Below, piece after piece: positions 1 to 8,332 of a stretch of 59,105 nt of DNA. The notes beneath the pieces are model-generated. The model had not been told where the DNA came from. It did no database searches and saw only the letters and a list, made by a program, of their open reading frames with translations. Numbering within the stretch: position 1 is the first letter of the stretch; each line of letters opens with the position of its first letter. The DNA is from Marinibaculum pumilum (GTDB taxonomy: Bacteria; Pseudomonadota; Alphaproteobacteria; Ferrovibrionales; Ferrovibrionaceae): contig NZ_JBHRTR010000032.1 in assembly GCF_042646425.1 (NCBI RefSeq), positions 1 through 59,105 on the forward strand. Reading direction: 5' to 3'. The position numbers were made by a program, and so were the translations under genes.

Positions 1-370
1 CATTGACCTTCCGCTGTGTCCCAAACGCCGCCAAACGCTTGGAACTCAGTAGAATCAATGCCATGCACCACGTCCAGAATTCCTAACCGGACACCAGTGG
101 GCTTGACCATGGAATCCATTCCGCAGGCCTCGCGGTGCCGCGCGGCTTGCGGAATGGATCCTCGCCTCGAGGGCGAGGATGACGAACAGGCAGCAACGAC
201 CTGTCCGTTTCCCGTCACCGATGTGTGAATCCCGTAGGCTCGGGGGCCGAGGGCGACGGAAACGGGGAGGGCAGGTCGAAAGGATCTGAGAATCCTGGTG
301 GGGCCGGCCCGGGAACGACAGATTGTGAGAGCTCGCCGGTGAGAGGTCGCTGGTGAGAGGCCCCCGGGCC
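1..370. other. Gene-free left edge
   Basis: No supported gene lies here. A 70-codon open frame at 16-228 has no family resemblance and spans a palindromic repeat, so it is not called. The stretch holds the interspersed palindrome at 111-181, a short direct repeat of GGTGAGAGG at 338-360, and a GC hairpin that abuts the stop codon of the biotin-carrier gene. Confidence 0.6.
111..181. repeat. Palindromic interspersed repeat (REP-like)
   Basis: Two nested inverted repeats sit back to back. ATCCATTCCGCA (114-125) pairs perfectly with TGCGGAATGGAT (148-159). ATCCTCGCC (158-166) pairs with GGCGAGGAT (172-180), with CTCGAG in the loop. The GGATCC...GAGGATGACG layout resembles intergenic palindromes that I know as common in alphaproteobacterial genomes. 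Copy number cannot be judged from one window. Confidence 0.55.
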
Positions 371-372
371 TC
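357..372 (-). terminator. GC hairpin at end of carboxylase operon
   Basis: GAGGCCC (357-363) and GGGCCTC (366-372) form a 7-bp stem with a 2-nt loop that overlaps the stop codon of the biotin-carrier gene. No T-run follows on the minus strand, so it may protect the mRNA 3' end instead of terminating by itself. Confidence 0.3.
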
Positions 373-589
373 AGCCGATCTCCACCGCCAGGGTGCCGGC
401 GTCGACGCCTTCCTGGCCCTCGCTGATGTGGACCGCCTTCACCGTGCCGTCGGCCTCCGCGTCGTGCGGCACCTCGGTCTTCATCACCTCCAGGATGAAC
501 AGGGTGTCGCCGGCCTTCACCGTGTCGCCCACCTTCACCAGGACCTTCCAGACATTGCCGGGGATCTGCGTCTCGACGTTCTGCGCCAT
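371..589 (-). CDS. Biotin carboxyl carrier protein, minimal (72 aa)
   Basis: The 72-residue protein is one biotinyl-attachment domain. Lys37 in ILEVMKTEV is the predicted biotinylation site, and GDTVKAGDTL and an acidic C-terminal half complete the lipoyl/biotinyl fold. The usual AccB N-terminal extension and the EAMKM motif of fatty-acid ACC carriers are missing; the motif here is EVMKTE. It is the last gene of a run with PxpA, AccC-like, PxpB- and PxpC-like genes, 11 nt after the PxpC-like stop, and AGGAGAG stands before its ATG. It most likely carries carboxybiotin between the AccC-like protein (2521-3879) and a carboxyltransferase made of the PxpB/PxpC-like pair, as the C-terminal domain of urea carboxylase does. 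Substrate is inferred, not shown. Confidence 0.85.
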   Translation of the reverse strand: MAQNVETQIPGNVWKVLVKVGDTVKAGDTLFILEVMKTEVPHDAEADGTVKAVHISEGQEGVDAGTLAVEIG

Positions 590-600
590 AGGTGGCTCTC

Positions 601-1569
601 CTACTCGATGCTGTCTGCGGAAGCGATCTTGTCCAGGTCCCGGCGCAGGGCCTGCGCCTCCTCCACGCTGACCTTGCGGAAGCGGTAGATGTCGCCGGGC
701 TTGGACTGGCCCAGCTTCCAGAAGGCGGCGGAGGGGACCGTATAGGGATTGATGAAGCCGCCCATGGAGCAGCCGTCATTGACCAGGATGATCGGCGTCT
801 GGCCGGCCAGGTTGATGGCGCCCAGCGGATAGCCCTGGTCGATGATGTTGGACGGGTCCGAGCCGTTCTCCGGCAGCTTGTTGGTGGCCTTCTCCGTGAA
901 GGTCCATTCCGGACCCTCCAGGCGATAGCCCGACCGCGCGCTCTTGCCCGACAGCTTCCAGTCGGTGGTCAGGAAGCGCTCCTTGCCGGCCGTATCGATC
1001 CAGTCGTCGTTCGGCCCCTCGACCACCTCGATCTCCCAGCGCTTGTCGGTGGCGAAGGCGGGGCGGGCATCCGCCTTCACCTTGCGGCCGGCCTTGCCCT
1101 TGGCCTCGCCCAGCTCCACCTTCTGGCCGTCCTGCAGGGCATGGCCGTCGATGCCGCCCACGCCGGCGGCGTGGAAGGTCGACTGCGAGCCCAGCCAGGG
1201 TTCCGACTTGATGCCGCCGGCAAAGGCCAGGTAGGCGCGTGCGCCCAGGGTGCAGAACTTCATCTCCAGAGTCTGGCCGGCCTTCGCCGCCACGCTCTCC
1301 CACAGCGGCACCGGCTCGCCGTCCAGCTTCGGCCCCATATCGGCGCCGCAGATCGCGAACACGGTATCGTCGTGGAACTTCAGCGTCGGGCCGATGAACT
1401 GCGCCTCCAGCCCGGCCGCGCCGGGCTGGTTGCCGACCAGCAGGTTGGCCAGGCGGAAGGACCAGGAGTCCATCGGTCCCGACGGCGGGAATCCCTGGTT
1501 CCAGAAGCCGATGCGGCCCGGGAAATCCTGGACGCTGGTCTCGAAACCTTTCTTGATGACCTCGAACAT
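601..1569 (-). CDS. pxpC: PxpC/KipA-family carboxyltransferase subunit (AHS2)
   Basis: The 322-residue protein belongs to the allophanate hydrolase subunit 2/KipA/PxpC family. Family landmarks visible are FPGRIGFWNQGFPPSGPMD near residues 17-35, VGNQPGAAGLEAQF, FAICGADMGP, and a long central beta-rich region. In E. coli-type systems PxpC with PxpA and PxpB forms ATP-dependent 5-oxoprolinase. In urea carboxylase the homologous domain is half of the carboxyltransferase. With biotin carboxylase and biotin carrier genes on both sides of the PxpB/PxpC pair, a biotin-dependent reaction is at least as likely here. A GGAGGGG ribosome site precedes the ATG, and the PxpB-like stop is 11 nt upstream. 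Confidence 0.88.
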   Translation of the reverse strand: MFEVIKKGFETSVQDFPGRIGFWNQGFPPSGPMDSWSFRLANLLVGNQPGAAGLEAQFIGPTLKFHDDTVFAICGADMGPKLDGEPVPLWESVAAKAGQTLEMKFCTLGARAYLAFAGGIKSEPWLGSQSTFHAAGVGGIDGHALQDGQKVELGEAKGKAGRKVKADARPAFATDKRWEIEVVEGPNDDWIDTAGKERFLTTDWKLSGKSARSGYRLEGPEWTFTEKATNKLPENGSDPSNIIDQGYPLGAINLAGQTPIILVNDGCSMGGFINPYTVPSAAFWKLGQSKPGDIYRFRKVSVEEAQALRRDLDKIASADSIE

Positions 1570-1580
1570 CGTCCCCTCCC

Positions 1581-2450
1581 TCAGAAGCGCTGGCTGGCGT
1601 CGATGCTGTCCACCCAGGACTTGTACCGGGCGACGGAGAATTTCTGGTAGTCGATCATGTTGTACTGGTAGGAGCCGTCCTTGACCCGGGCCTCGGTATC
1701 CTCGAACTCCTCCCTGGTGACCGGCACGAACTTCACCCGGTCGCCGGCCTGGAACAGGCAGATCGACTTCTCGAACAGCTTGAACTTCGCGTTGGTGTCC
1801 CAGATCGGCACCGGCGTGCGGGCGAAGATCTGGTAGCCGCCCGGCGTCGCCACCGGGTAGATCGCGGTGGCGGCGCCGCCCATGCCGACCGTGCCCTGCG
1901 GCGTCCAGGTCCGCGGCGGGTTGTATTTCGGCGCCGTCATCCGGCTGCGCGGGTCCAGCGGCATCATGAAGGGCAGGCCGGGCCAGAAGCCCAGCGACGC
2001 GACCCAGTATTCGGTGGAGGAATGCACCCGCACCAGTTGCGCCGTGTCGGACAGGCCGTTGATCCGCGCGACGAATTCGGGATCCGGCTCCTTGTCGTTG
2101 ATCTTCGCCTTGTAGTCGTCGACCGCCTCCTTGGTCCAGGGGTCGAGATACATGGTCTCGAAGACGAACAGCCGGCTGGGCAGTTCCAGCTCGTCGCTCG
2201 GGCCCAGGCTGCCGAGCAGGCGGGTCAGTTCCTTCTCCACATCGGCGAAGGAGATCTGGTCGGGATCGTAGTGCACCAGCAGGGAGGCGAAGCAGGGCGC
2301 CGTCTCGACGATGCCCTTGGTGCCGTCCTGCGCGATGGCGCTGGCCAGCCCCTGCGCCATGAAGTTCAGTTCGAGATTCATCTCGTTGCCGAGCTCGACC
2401 AGGATGAACCGGTCGCCGCCCGGCAGGAAGCGTGGCTTCTCGTAGATCAT
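1581..2450 (-). CDS. pxpB: PxpB/KipI-family carboxyltransferase subunit (AHS1)
   Basis: The 289-residue protein matches the allophanate hydrolase subunit 1/KipI/PxpB family. GGDRFILVELGNEMNL near the N-terminus, an LVHYDPDQISF segment and the block LGFWPGLPFMMPLD...YNPPRTWTPQG...PGGYQIFARTPVPIWD are family hallmarks. At 289 residues it is longer than ordinary KipI/PxpB (about 220-240). The C-terminal extension, with GDRVKFVPVTREEFE, resembles the matching region of urea carboxylase more than free-standing PxpB. It lies between the accC-like and pxpC-like genes on one strand. It probably pairs with the PxpC-like protein to bind the carboxyl acceptor. Confidence 0.86.
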   Translation of the reverse strand: MIYEKPRFLPGGDRFILVELGNEMNLELNFMAQGLASAIAQDGTKGIVETAPCFASLLVHYDPDQISFADVEKELTRLLGSLGPSDELELPSRLFVFETMYLDPWTKEAVDDYKAKINDKEPDPEFVARINGLSDTAQLVRVHSSTEYWVASLGFWPGLPFMMPLDPRSRMTAPKYNPPRTWTPQGTVGMGGAATAIYPVATPGGYQIFARTPVPIWDTNAKFKLFEKSICLFQAGDRVKFVPVTREEFEDTEARVKDGSYQYNMIDYQKFSVARYKSWVDSIDASQRF

Positions 2451-2520
2451 TGGGCCCCCCTGCCTGGACTCTGCCGATGGGTCGGTGCCGCCGGCGACCG
2501 GACCGCCGCCGGCACCCGTG

Positions 2521-3879
2521 TCATGTAGTCAGTTCCTTGATGCGCTCGCCGACGAAGCCGGTGGACACGCCGCCCGCCCGGAATTCCGGATGGGCCAGGA
2601 GCCGCCGCAGGAAGGCGATGTTGGTGCCGACACCGTCGACCTCGAACGCCGCCAGCGCGGCATCCAGCCGGTCGATCGCGGCGTTCCTGTCTGCGCCGTG
2701 CGCCACCACCTTGGCAATCATCGGGTCGTAGTAGAAGGTGATCTGGTCGCCCTCGCGCACGCCGGTGTCGATGCGCAGGTCGGCGGCGGCTTCCGGCGCG
2801 GCGAAGCGCTTCAGCGGCCCGGGGGAGGGCAGGAAGTTCTTCTCCGGCCGCTCCGCATAGATCCGCGCCTCCACCGCCGCACCGGTCGCGGTGATGCTGT
2901 CCTGCGTCACGTCGGCCATATGCTCGCCGGCGGCGAGCCGGATCTGCATCGCCACCAGGTCCAGGCCGGTCAGCATCTCGGTTACCGGATGCTCGACCTG
3001 GATGCGGGTATTCATCTCCAGGAAGTAGAAGCCCTCGTCCGGGCCGACGACGAACTCCACCGTGCCGGCGCCGCGATAACGCTCCGACCGGGCCAGGGCC
3101 GCGGCCGCATCCGCCATCGCCATCCGGGTCTTGTCCGACAGGCCGGGCGCCGGGCTTTCCTCGACGATCTTCTGGTAGCGGCGCTGCACCGAGCAGTCGC
3201 GCTCGAAGACATGCACCGCGCGGCCGTCGCCGAAGCCGAAGACCTGGATCTCCACATGGCGGGCGGGGGAGACGAAATGCTCCAGGTAGACGGTGCCGTC
3301 GCCGAACGCCTTGGCGGCAAGCTCCTGGGTGCTCGCGACCACCTTCTCCAGGTCGTCGGGCGCATCCACCTTGCGCATGCCGATGCCGCCGCCGCCGGCA
3401 GCGGCCTTCACCAGCAGCGGGTAGCCGACCTCGCGCCCGGCCTCCGCCAGGCCGTCATTGTCGCCGGGGGCGAAGCGGGCGCTGCCGGGCAGGATCGGCA
3501 CCCCGGCGGCATGGGCCAGCGCGCGGGCGCGTTCCTTGTCGCCCATGTCGGCGATGGTCTTCGGCCGCGGGCCGATCCAGACCAGGCCGGCCTTCTCCAC
3601 CGCCTCGGCAAAGCGCTCGTTCTCCGCCAGGAAGCCGTAGCCGGGATGGATCGCGTCGGCGCCGGTCTCTTTCGCCGCGGCCAGGATCTTCTCGGCCACC
3701 AGGTAGCTCTCCGCCGCCTTGGCGGGGCCGATCGCCACCGCCTGGTCGGCTTCCGCCACGTGCATGGCAGCAGCATCGGCCTCGGAATGCACGGCGACGG
3801 TCGCCAGGCCGAGGTCGCGGCAGGAGCGCATCACGCGGCAGGCGATCTCGCCCCTGTTGGCAATCAGGACTTTCTTCAC
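2521..3879 (-). CDS. Biotin carboxylase subunit (AccC-like)
   Basis: The 452-residue protein is a complete biotin carboxylase of the ATP-grasp superfamily. The N-terminal KKVLIANRGEIACRV, the glycine-rich ATP loop AAAGGGGIGMR, the RDCSVQRR stretch, and the metal/bicarbonate motif EMNTRIQVEHPVTE are intact. It carboxylates biotin on the carrier protein with ATP and bicarbonate. The start codon is GTG at 3877-3879, with GGAGG six bases upstream. It lies between pxpA and pxpB, so it probably serves this operon and not fatty-acid synthesis. It could be a second acetyl-CoA carboxylase subunit if the genome lacks another accC, but no accA/accD is nearby. Confidence 0.93.
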   Translation of the reverse strand: MKKVLIANRGEIACRVMRSCRDLGLATVAVHSEADAAAMHVAEADQAVAIGPAKAAESYLVAEKILAAAKETGADAIHPGYGFLAENERFAEAVEKAGLVWIGPRPKTIADMGDKERARALAHAAGVPILPGSARFAPGDNDGLAEAGREVGYPLLVKAAAGGGGIGMRKVDAPDDLEKVVASTQELAAKAFGDGTVYLEHFVSPARHVEIQVFGFGDGRAVHVFERDCSVQRRYQKIVEESPAPGLSDKTRMAMADAAAALARSERYRGAGTVEFVVGPDEGFYFLEMNTRIQVEHPVTEMLTGLDLVAMQIRLAAGEHMADVTQDSITATGAAVEARIYAERPEKNFLPSPGPLKRFAAPEAAADLRIDTGVREGDQITFYYDPMIAKVVAHGADRNAAIDRLDAALAAFEVDGVGTNIAFLRRLLAHPEFRAGGVSTGFVGERIKELTT

Positions 3880-3921
3880 ACAGGCCTCCGGCCGTCGGTT
3901 CCAGACTCTGGCCGCAGGCTG

Positions 3922-4659
3922 TCAGGCGGCCTTGCGGTTGAGGTGCGGCTGGATGGTCTCGAACACCGCGCGGGCGACATCCACCGCGCCGGGAGTGTCG
4001 GAATGGACGCAGACCGATTCCGAGCCGACGGGCACGTCGTTGCCGTCCACCGTGGTGACCTTGCCTTCCTCGATCGCACGCAGGGTGCGTTTCGCGGCGG
4101 TCGCCGGGTCCTTCGCCTCATGCTCGCGGGTGATGATCAGGCGGCCGTCGCCGGCATAATCCAGGTCGACATAGAACTCCGCCACGAAGGGGATGCCGCG
4201 GGCCTTGTAGACCTTTTCCTGCACAGTGTTGATCATGCCGAACAGCGGCACCTGGAACACCTCCGCCGCGTCGCAGATCGCATTGGCGATCTCCTCGTCG
4301 CGGGCGGCCATGCCATAGAGCACGCCATGCGGCTTGATGTGGTTCAGCGGCATCTCCGCCTCGCGCAGAAAGCCGCTCAGCGCGCCGACCTGGTAGATCA
4401 GGATCGCGGCGAGCTCGCCACGCTCCATCTTCATCTCGCGCCGGCCGAAGCCCTGAAGGTCGGGCAGGGAGGGATGCGCGCCGACCTTCACGCCATGCTT
4501 CTTCGCCAGGGCGACGGTCTTGCGCATATGCACCGGGTCGGAGGCGTGGAAGCCGCAGGCGACGTTGGCGACGGTGATGAAGGGCATGATCCCCTCGTCG
4601 TCGCCCATCTTCCACAGCCCGAAGGATTCCCCCATGTCGCAATTGATATCGACGGCCAT
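3922..4659 (-). CDS. pxpA: 5-oxoprolinase subunit PxpA (LamB/YcsF family)
   Basis: The 245-residue protein has all the usual LamB/YcsF motifs: VDINCDMGESFG at the N-terminus, ANVACGFHASDP, VGAHPSLPDLQGFGRR, HIKPHGVLYGMA and the late CVHSDTPGAV. In characterised bacteria PxpA with PxpB and PxpC cleaves 5-oxoproline to glutamate using ATP. It is the first enzyme gene after the binding-protein array, with a GGGAG ribosome site 8 nt from its ATG. A strong terminator remnant lies about 150 nt upstream, between it and the preceding binding-protein gene, so expression may depend on read-through or its own promoter. The family call is firm; substrate in this biotin-linked arrangement is open. Confidence 0.92.
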   Translation of the reverse strand: MAVDINCDMGESFGLWKMGDDEGIMPFITVANVACGFHASDPVHMRKTVALAKKHGVKVGAHPSLPDLQGFGRREMKMERGELAAILIYQVGALSGFLREAEMPLNHIKPHGVLYGMAARDEEIANAICDAAEVFQVPLFGMINTVQEKVYKARGIPFVAEFYVDLDYAGDGRLIITREHEAKDPATAAKRTLRAIEEGKVTTVDGNDVPVGSESVCVHSDTPGAVDVARAVFETIQPHLNRKAA

Positions 4660-4810
4660 CGGTCATCTCCCTTTCCTGCGGCGGCGCCCTGCTGCGATGG
4701 CAGGTCGCCGGCGACGTGTCCCGGGTATGCAGTCGGGCAGGTATATCGGGTCTGTCCGGCGCGGTCCACGGCATCGATCGACTGCCGGCCGCTGCCGCGC
4801 GCCGGCGGAA

Positions 4811-4838
4811 AAAAGAAACCCCCGCGGGCGCTGCCCGC
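4811..4838 (-). terminator. Truncated intrinsic terminator after binding-protein gene 1
   Basis: ACCCCCGCGGGC (4818-4829), a GCT loop and GCCCGC (4833-4838) are the first three-quarters of a hairpin whose other end is lost in the N-run. An A-rich tract (4809-4818) on the plus strand is the T-run on the minus strand. It matches the complete hairpin at 6847-6873 except for the loop. Confidence 0.75.
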
Positions 4839-4942
4839 NNNNNNNNNNNNNNNNNNNNNNNNNNNNNNNNNNNNNNNNNNNNNNNNNNNNNNNNNNNNNN
4901 NNNNNNNNNNNNNNNNNNNNNNNNNNNNNNNNNNNNNNNNNN
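4839..4942. other. Assembly gap (104 N)
   Basis: The gap removes the last codons of binding-protein gene 1. By comparison with the complete paralogues, about eight residues plus the stop (near 27 nt) and the distal arm of the terminator are missing. The listed gap length may be an estimate. Confidence 0.95.
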
Positions 4943-6118
4943 CTCCATCGGCACCGGCTCGCTGATCGTCCATTCGCCGATGTACTGGAACTTGCCGTCC
5001 TTCGCCTCGACCAGCTTGTAGGTGGCCTGGTTCTGGTGGTGCAGCTCGTCGGTGAAGGTGCGCGGGCCGAACAGGGTCGGCTCGTTGCGCATCTTCTCCA
5101 GCTCCGCGACCACCTCCTCGGTGTCGGTGGTGCCGGCGCGCTCGACCGCCTTGGCATAGACCTCGATCATCGCATAGCCCGGATAGGCGTACTGGCTGGA
5201 CGGGCGGGCGCCGTACTTGGCCTCGAACTTCTTGTTGAATTCCTCGACCTTCGGATTCGGGTCGTCGCCATAGATCGACCCCTGCACCGGCACCACGAAG
5301 TTGTTGAGGTTCGGCACCGCGTTCAGCCAATAGCTGCCGTCCATCGAGCTGCCGTTCAGGATCAGGGTGTCGATGCCGGCCGCCCGCAGCTGCTTCACCG
5401 CGCTGGCGCCGCCCGGATTGTAGGTGCAGAGCATGATCGCGTCCGGCGCCTCGGGCAGGGAGCGGATGCGGGTGATCTGCGAGGCGATCGACGGGTCGTC
5501 GTTCTTGAAGGTGTCGCGGCCGACGATCTTGCCGCCGACCTTCGGGAACATCCAGTCGAAGCCGTAGCAGATGCCCTTGTTGTACTCGATGGAGGTGTCG
5601 AGCAGGACATAGGCGGTCTGGACGTCGCGCTTCTCGTGCGACCACTCCGCCATCGCCGCGCCCTGCACGGCGGCCAGGACGGAAGCGGAGAAGGAGTAGG
5701 GGCCGACACCTTCGATGCCGGCCTTCACGTCCTCGGCACAGATGAAGAAGGAGACCAGGTCGTTGTCCTGGGCGACGCCGGCCGCCGGCGCGCCATAGTC
5801 GTAGTCGCAGGTGGCGACCACCATGTCGGCGCCGTCGTCGATGACGGCCTCGCCGGCCTTCACGCCCTCGCCGCGGTCGGACTTGGTATCCGCCTCCACG
5901 ATCCGGATCGGCTTGCCCAGCAGACCGCCCTTGGCGTTGATCTCCTCGATGGCAATCTTCGCCGCCCGAACCGACGGCTGGTCATAGGCCTGCATCGGGC
6001 CCGACTGGGCGGTGGCGAAGCCGATCGTCACCTCGTCGTCGGCCATCGCCGCGCCCGCCGACAGGGCGATGCCGCCGGCCAGTACCGCAGTCGATGCCAA
6101 GTACTTTACGCTACGCAT
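4943..6118 (-). CDS. ABC transporter substrate-binding protein 1 (LivK/Peripla_BP_6), 3' end missing
   Basis: 392 codons are visible from MRSVKYLASTAVLAGG to EWTISEPVPME; the last few residues fall in the gap. A signal peptide ends at about AMA|DD (residue 26). The mature part is a type I periplasmic binding protein: VTIGFATAQSGPMQAYDQP, INAKGGLLGKPIRIVEADTK, YSFSASVLAAVQG, and an EYNKGICYGFDW stretch. It should bind a small polar solute in the periplasm and hand it to the LivHM permease encoded divergently at 13110-15116. It is the copy nearest the pxpA-accC-pxpBC operon, so it is the best candidate for delivering that operon's substrate. It is one of four paralogues in tandem; the 30 nt at 4943-4972 are identical in all four. 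Confidence 0.93.
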
Positions 6119-6349
6119 TAAACACCTCTTTGTCGAAGATCACTCAACTCATCCGCCGGAGTCTGTGCGCCGATGGCAGCTGGCGCCAGAAACCCAGGGT
6201 TGGGCCGCCGCGGATGCCGCGGCCCGATGCGGGTCCGCGCGCAGGCATCTCCAACGCTGGTTGCAAGAAGGGCCGGAACTGCGAGGCAGCCACCGGATCT
6301 CGCATCTCCAGGGCCGGCATACGGAATTGGGCGATCTGCCAACCTGCAG

Positions 6350-6772
6350 TCAGTCCGGCAAGGTGTCGAAATGCGGGATCTGTTCCAGCGCATGGTCCCA
6401 GCCTGCACGGCTGGTGACATGGATATGGGCTTCGGGGCGCATGCCGGGGGCGCTGTCCAGGCTGCCGGCCGGGACCACCAGCAGCCGGCCGTCCAGCTCC
6501 AGGCCATCCAGCTGCAGGTAGGGCAGGGCCGAGCCGCAGGCACTGCAGAAGCATTTCCGGTGCCGGGTGCCCGGGACCGCGTAGGTCCGCACCTGCTCCA
6601 GGCCGGTCAGCCAGCTCAGCCGTGCCTCGCTGGCGAACAGGTTCGCGGCGTGGGCCGATCCCGTGTCCTTCCGGCACCGCGAGCAATGACAGAGGAAGAA
6701 GTGCTCGAAGGTGCCGGCGATCTCGAAACGGACGAGTCCGCAGAGGCAGGAACCGGCATGTCTTTCGGCCAT
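6350..6772 (-). CDS. GFA-domain (CENP-V/Gfa) zinc protein
   Basis: The 140-residue protein has the GFA fold pattern: CLCG at residues 9-12, CHCSRCRKDTGS from 28, CFCSACGSALPY from 74. These Cys clusters bind zinc in the family. Members are often labelled glutathione-dependent formaldehyde-activating, but most have no proven activity. Start ATG 6770-6772 is chosen because the GFA motif begins at residue 9; the long open frame above it runs into binding-protein gene 2 and the gap. It sits alone between two binding-protein genes on the same strand, 231 nt from the start of gene 1, and may be an insertion into the array. Confidence 0.9.
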   Translation of the reverse strand: MAERHAGSCLCGLVRFEIAGTFEHFFLCHCSRCRKDTGSAHAANLFASEARLSWLTGLEQVRTYAVPGTRHRKCFCSACGSALPYLQLDGLELDGRLLVVPAGSLDSAPGMRPEAHIHVTSRAGWDHALEQIPHFDTLPD

Positions 6773-6837
6773 CGCAATCTCCTGTTGCGGACACCAATGC
6801 TGCGTGGCCGTTCCCGCGCAGGCTGAAGCGGGACCGG

Positions 6838-6873
6838 TAAAAGAAAACCCCCGCGGGCGGTGCCCGCGGGGGT
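6838..6873 (-). terminator. Intrinsic terminator after binding-protein gene 2
   Basis: ACCCCCGCGGGC (6847-6858), loop GGT and GCCCGCGGGGGT (6862-6873) make a perfect 12-bp stem. The A-rich tract 6839-6847 on the plus strand gives the T-run for minus-strand transcripts. The N-run starts at the very next base, so the hairpin probably stopped sequencing or assembly. Confidence 0.85.
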
Positions 6874-6975
6874 NNNNNNNNNNNNNNNNNNNNNNNNNNN
6901 NNNNNNNNNNNNNNNNNNNNNNNNNNNNNNNNNNNNNNNNNNNNNNNNNNNNNNNNNNNNNNNNNNNNNNNNNNN
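6874..6975. other. Assembly gap (102 N)
   Basis: The gap takes the last residues and stop of binding-protein gene 2. Complete paralogues predict about seven residues plus stop. Its position matches the first gap: after the conserved 3' end and against the terminator. Confidence 0.95.
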
Positions 6976-8158
6976 GGATCTCCATCGGCACCGGCTCGCT
7001 GATCGTCCATTCGCCGATATAGGCGAACTTGCCGTCGGTGGCCTCCACCAGCTTGTAGGTGGCCTGGTTCTGGTGGTGCAGCTTGTCGGTGAAGGTGCGC
7101 GGGCCGAACAGGGTCGGCTCGTTGTTCATCTTCTCCAGCTCCGCCACGACCGCCTCGGTCTCGGTGGTGCCGGCACGCTCCACCGCCTTCGCCCAGACGT
7201 CGATCATGACATAGCCGGGATAGGCATACTGGCTGGACGGGCGCTCGCCCCACTTCGCCTCGTACTTCTTGTTGAAGATTTCGACATTCGGGTCGGGGTC
7301 GTCGCCGTAGATCGAGCCCTGCACCGGCACCACGAAGCCGGACAGGTCCGGGACGGCATCCAGCCAGTAGCTGCCGTCGAGGGAGGAGCCGTTGACGATC
7401 AGGCTCTCGATGCCGGCGGCGCGCAGCTGCTTGGCGGCGCTGGCGCCACCGGGATTGTAGCTGCAGAGCATGATCACGTCGGGCGGGCTCGCCAGCGACT
7501 TGATGCGGGTGATCTGCGAGGCGATCGACGGGTCGTCGTTCTTGAAGGTGTCGCGGCCGACGATCTCGCCGCCCGCCTTCGGGAACATCCAGTCGAAGCC
7601 GTAGCAGATGCCCTTGTTGTACTCGATGGAGGTGTCGAGCAGGACGTAGCCGGTCTTGGCCTTGCGCTCGTTGATCGACCATTCCGCCATCGTGGCGCCC
7701 TGCACCGCCGCCAGCACGGAGGCGGAGAAGGAATAGGGGCCGACGCCTTCGATGCCCGCCTTCACGTCCTCGGCACAGAGGAAGAAGGAGATCAGCTCGG
7801 CATCCTGGGCCACGTTCGCCGCCGGCGCGCCGAAGTCGTAGTCGCAGGAGACGACGACCATGTCAGCGCCCTCGTCGACGACTTCCTGGCCGGCCTTCAC
7901 GCCTTCGTTGCGGTCGGTCTTGGTGTCCGCCATGACGACCTGGATCGGCTTGCCCAGCAGGCCGCCGGCCTCGTTGATCTCATCGACGCGGACGAGCGCG
8001 GCGCGGGTGGACGGCTGGTCGTAGGCCTGCATCCAGCCGGACTCCGCGATCGCGAAGCCCACGATGATCTCGTCATCGTCGGCTGCAGCCGTACCCGCCG
8101 GCAGGGCCACGGCCGCCATCATGGCGGCCGCGGATGCCCAGGTGGGAAAACGCTTCAT
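6976..8158 (-). CDS. ABC transporter substrate-binding protein 2 (LivK type), 3' end missing
   Basis: 394 codons are visible, from MKRFPTWASAAAMMAAVALP to SEPVPMEI. The ATG at 8156-8158 begins a signal peptide cleaved near TAAA|DDD; the longer open frame above lacks a signal and is rejected. The mature protein follows the LivK pattern (EIIVGFAIAESGWMQAYDQP, NEAGGLLGKPIQVVMADTK). It differs from its paralogues near the first ligand loop: AIAESGWMQ here, ATAQSGPMQ, ATGKSGILQ and ATAKSGVLQ in the others, which suggests a shifted ligand preference. It lies 174 nt downstream of copy 3 and 203 nt upstream of the GFA gene. Confidence 0.93.
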
Positions 8159-8332
8159 CTCAATGCCTCTCCTGTATTTGTGGGGCGCTCGGTTGATGAC
8201 GTCCCTGGCTTTGATTTTTTCCGGATTGTCGGCCGAACTGCAACCGCTTGCAACGGGTTGCCCGAATTCACCGAGGGAATATCGTTCAAACCCGCAGGAA
8301 ACCGGTGCCAGACCGGCCGACATCCGGTTTTT

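Noticed and set aside
16..228. 70-codon open frame at the left edge
   Set aside because: It crosses the palindromic repeat and has no recognisable protein feature or ribosome site.
2485..4965. Long plus-strand open frame opposite accC and pxpA
   Set aside because: Antisense to genes with intact catalytic motifs and crosses the gap; no family resemblance.
6202..6225. GGGCCGC/GCGGCCC hairpin as GFA gene terminator
   Set aside because: It lies over 120 nt beyond the GFA stop with a 10-nt loop and no T-run.
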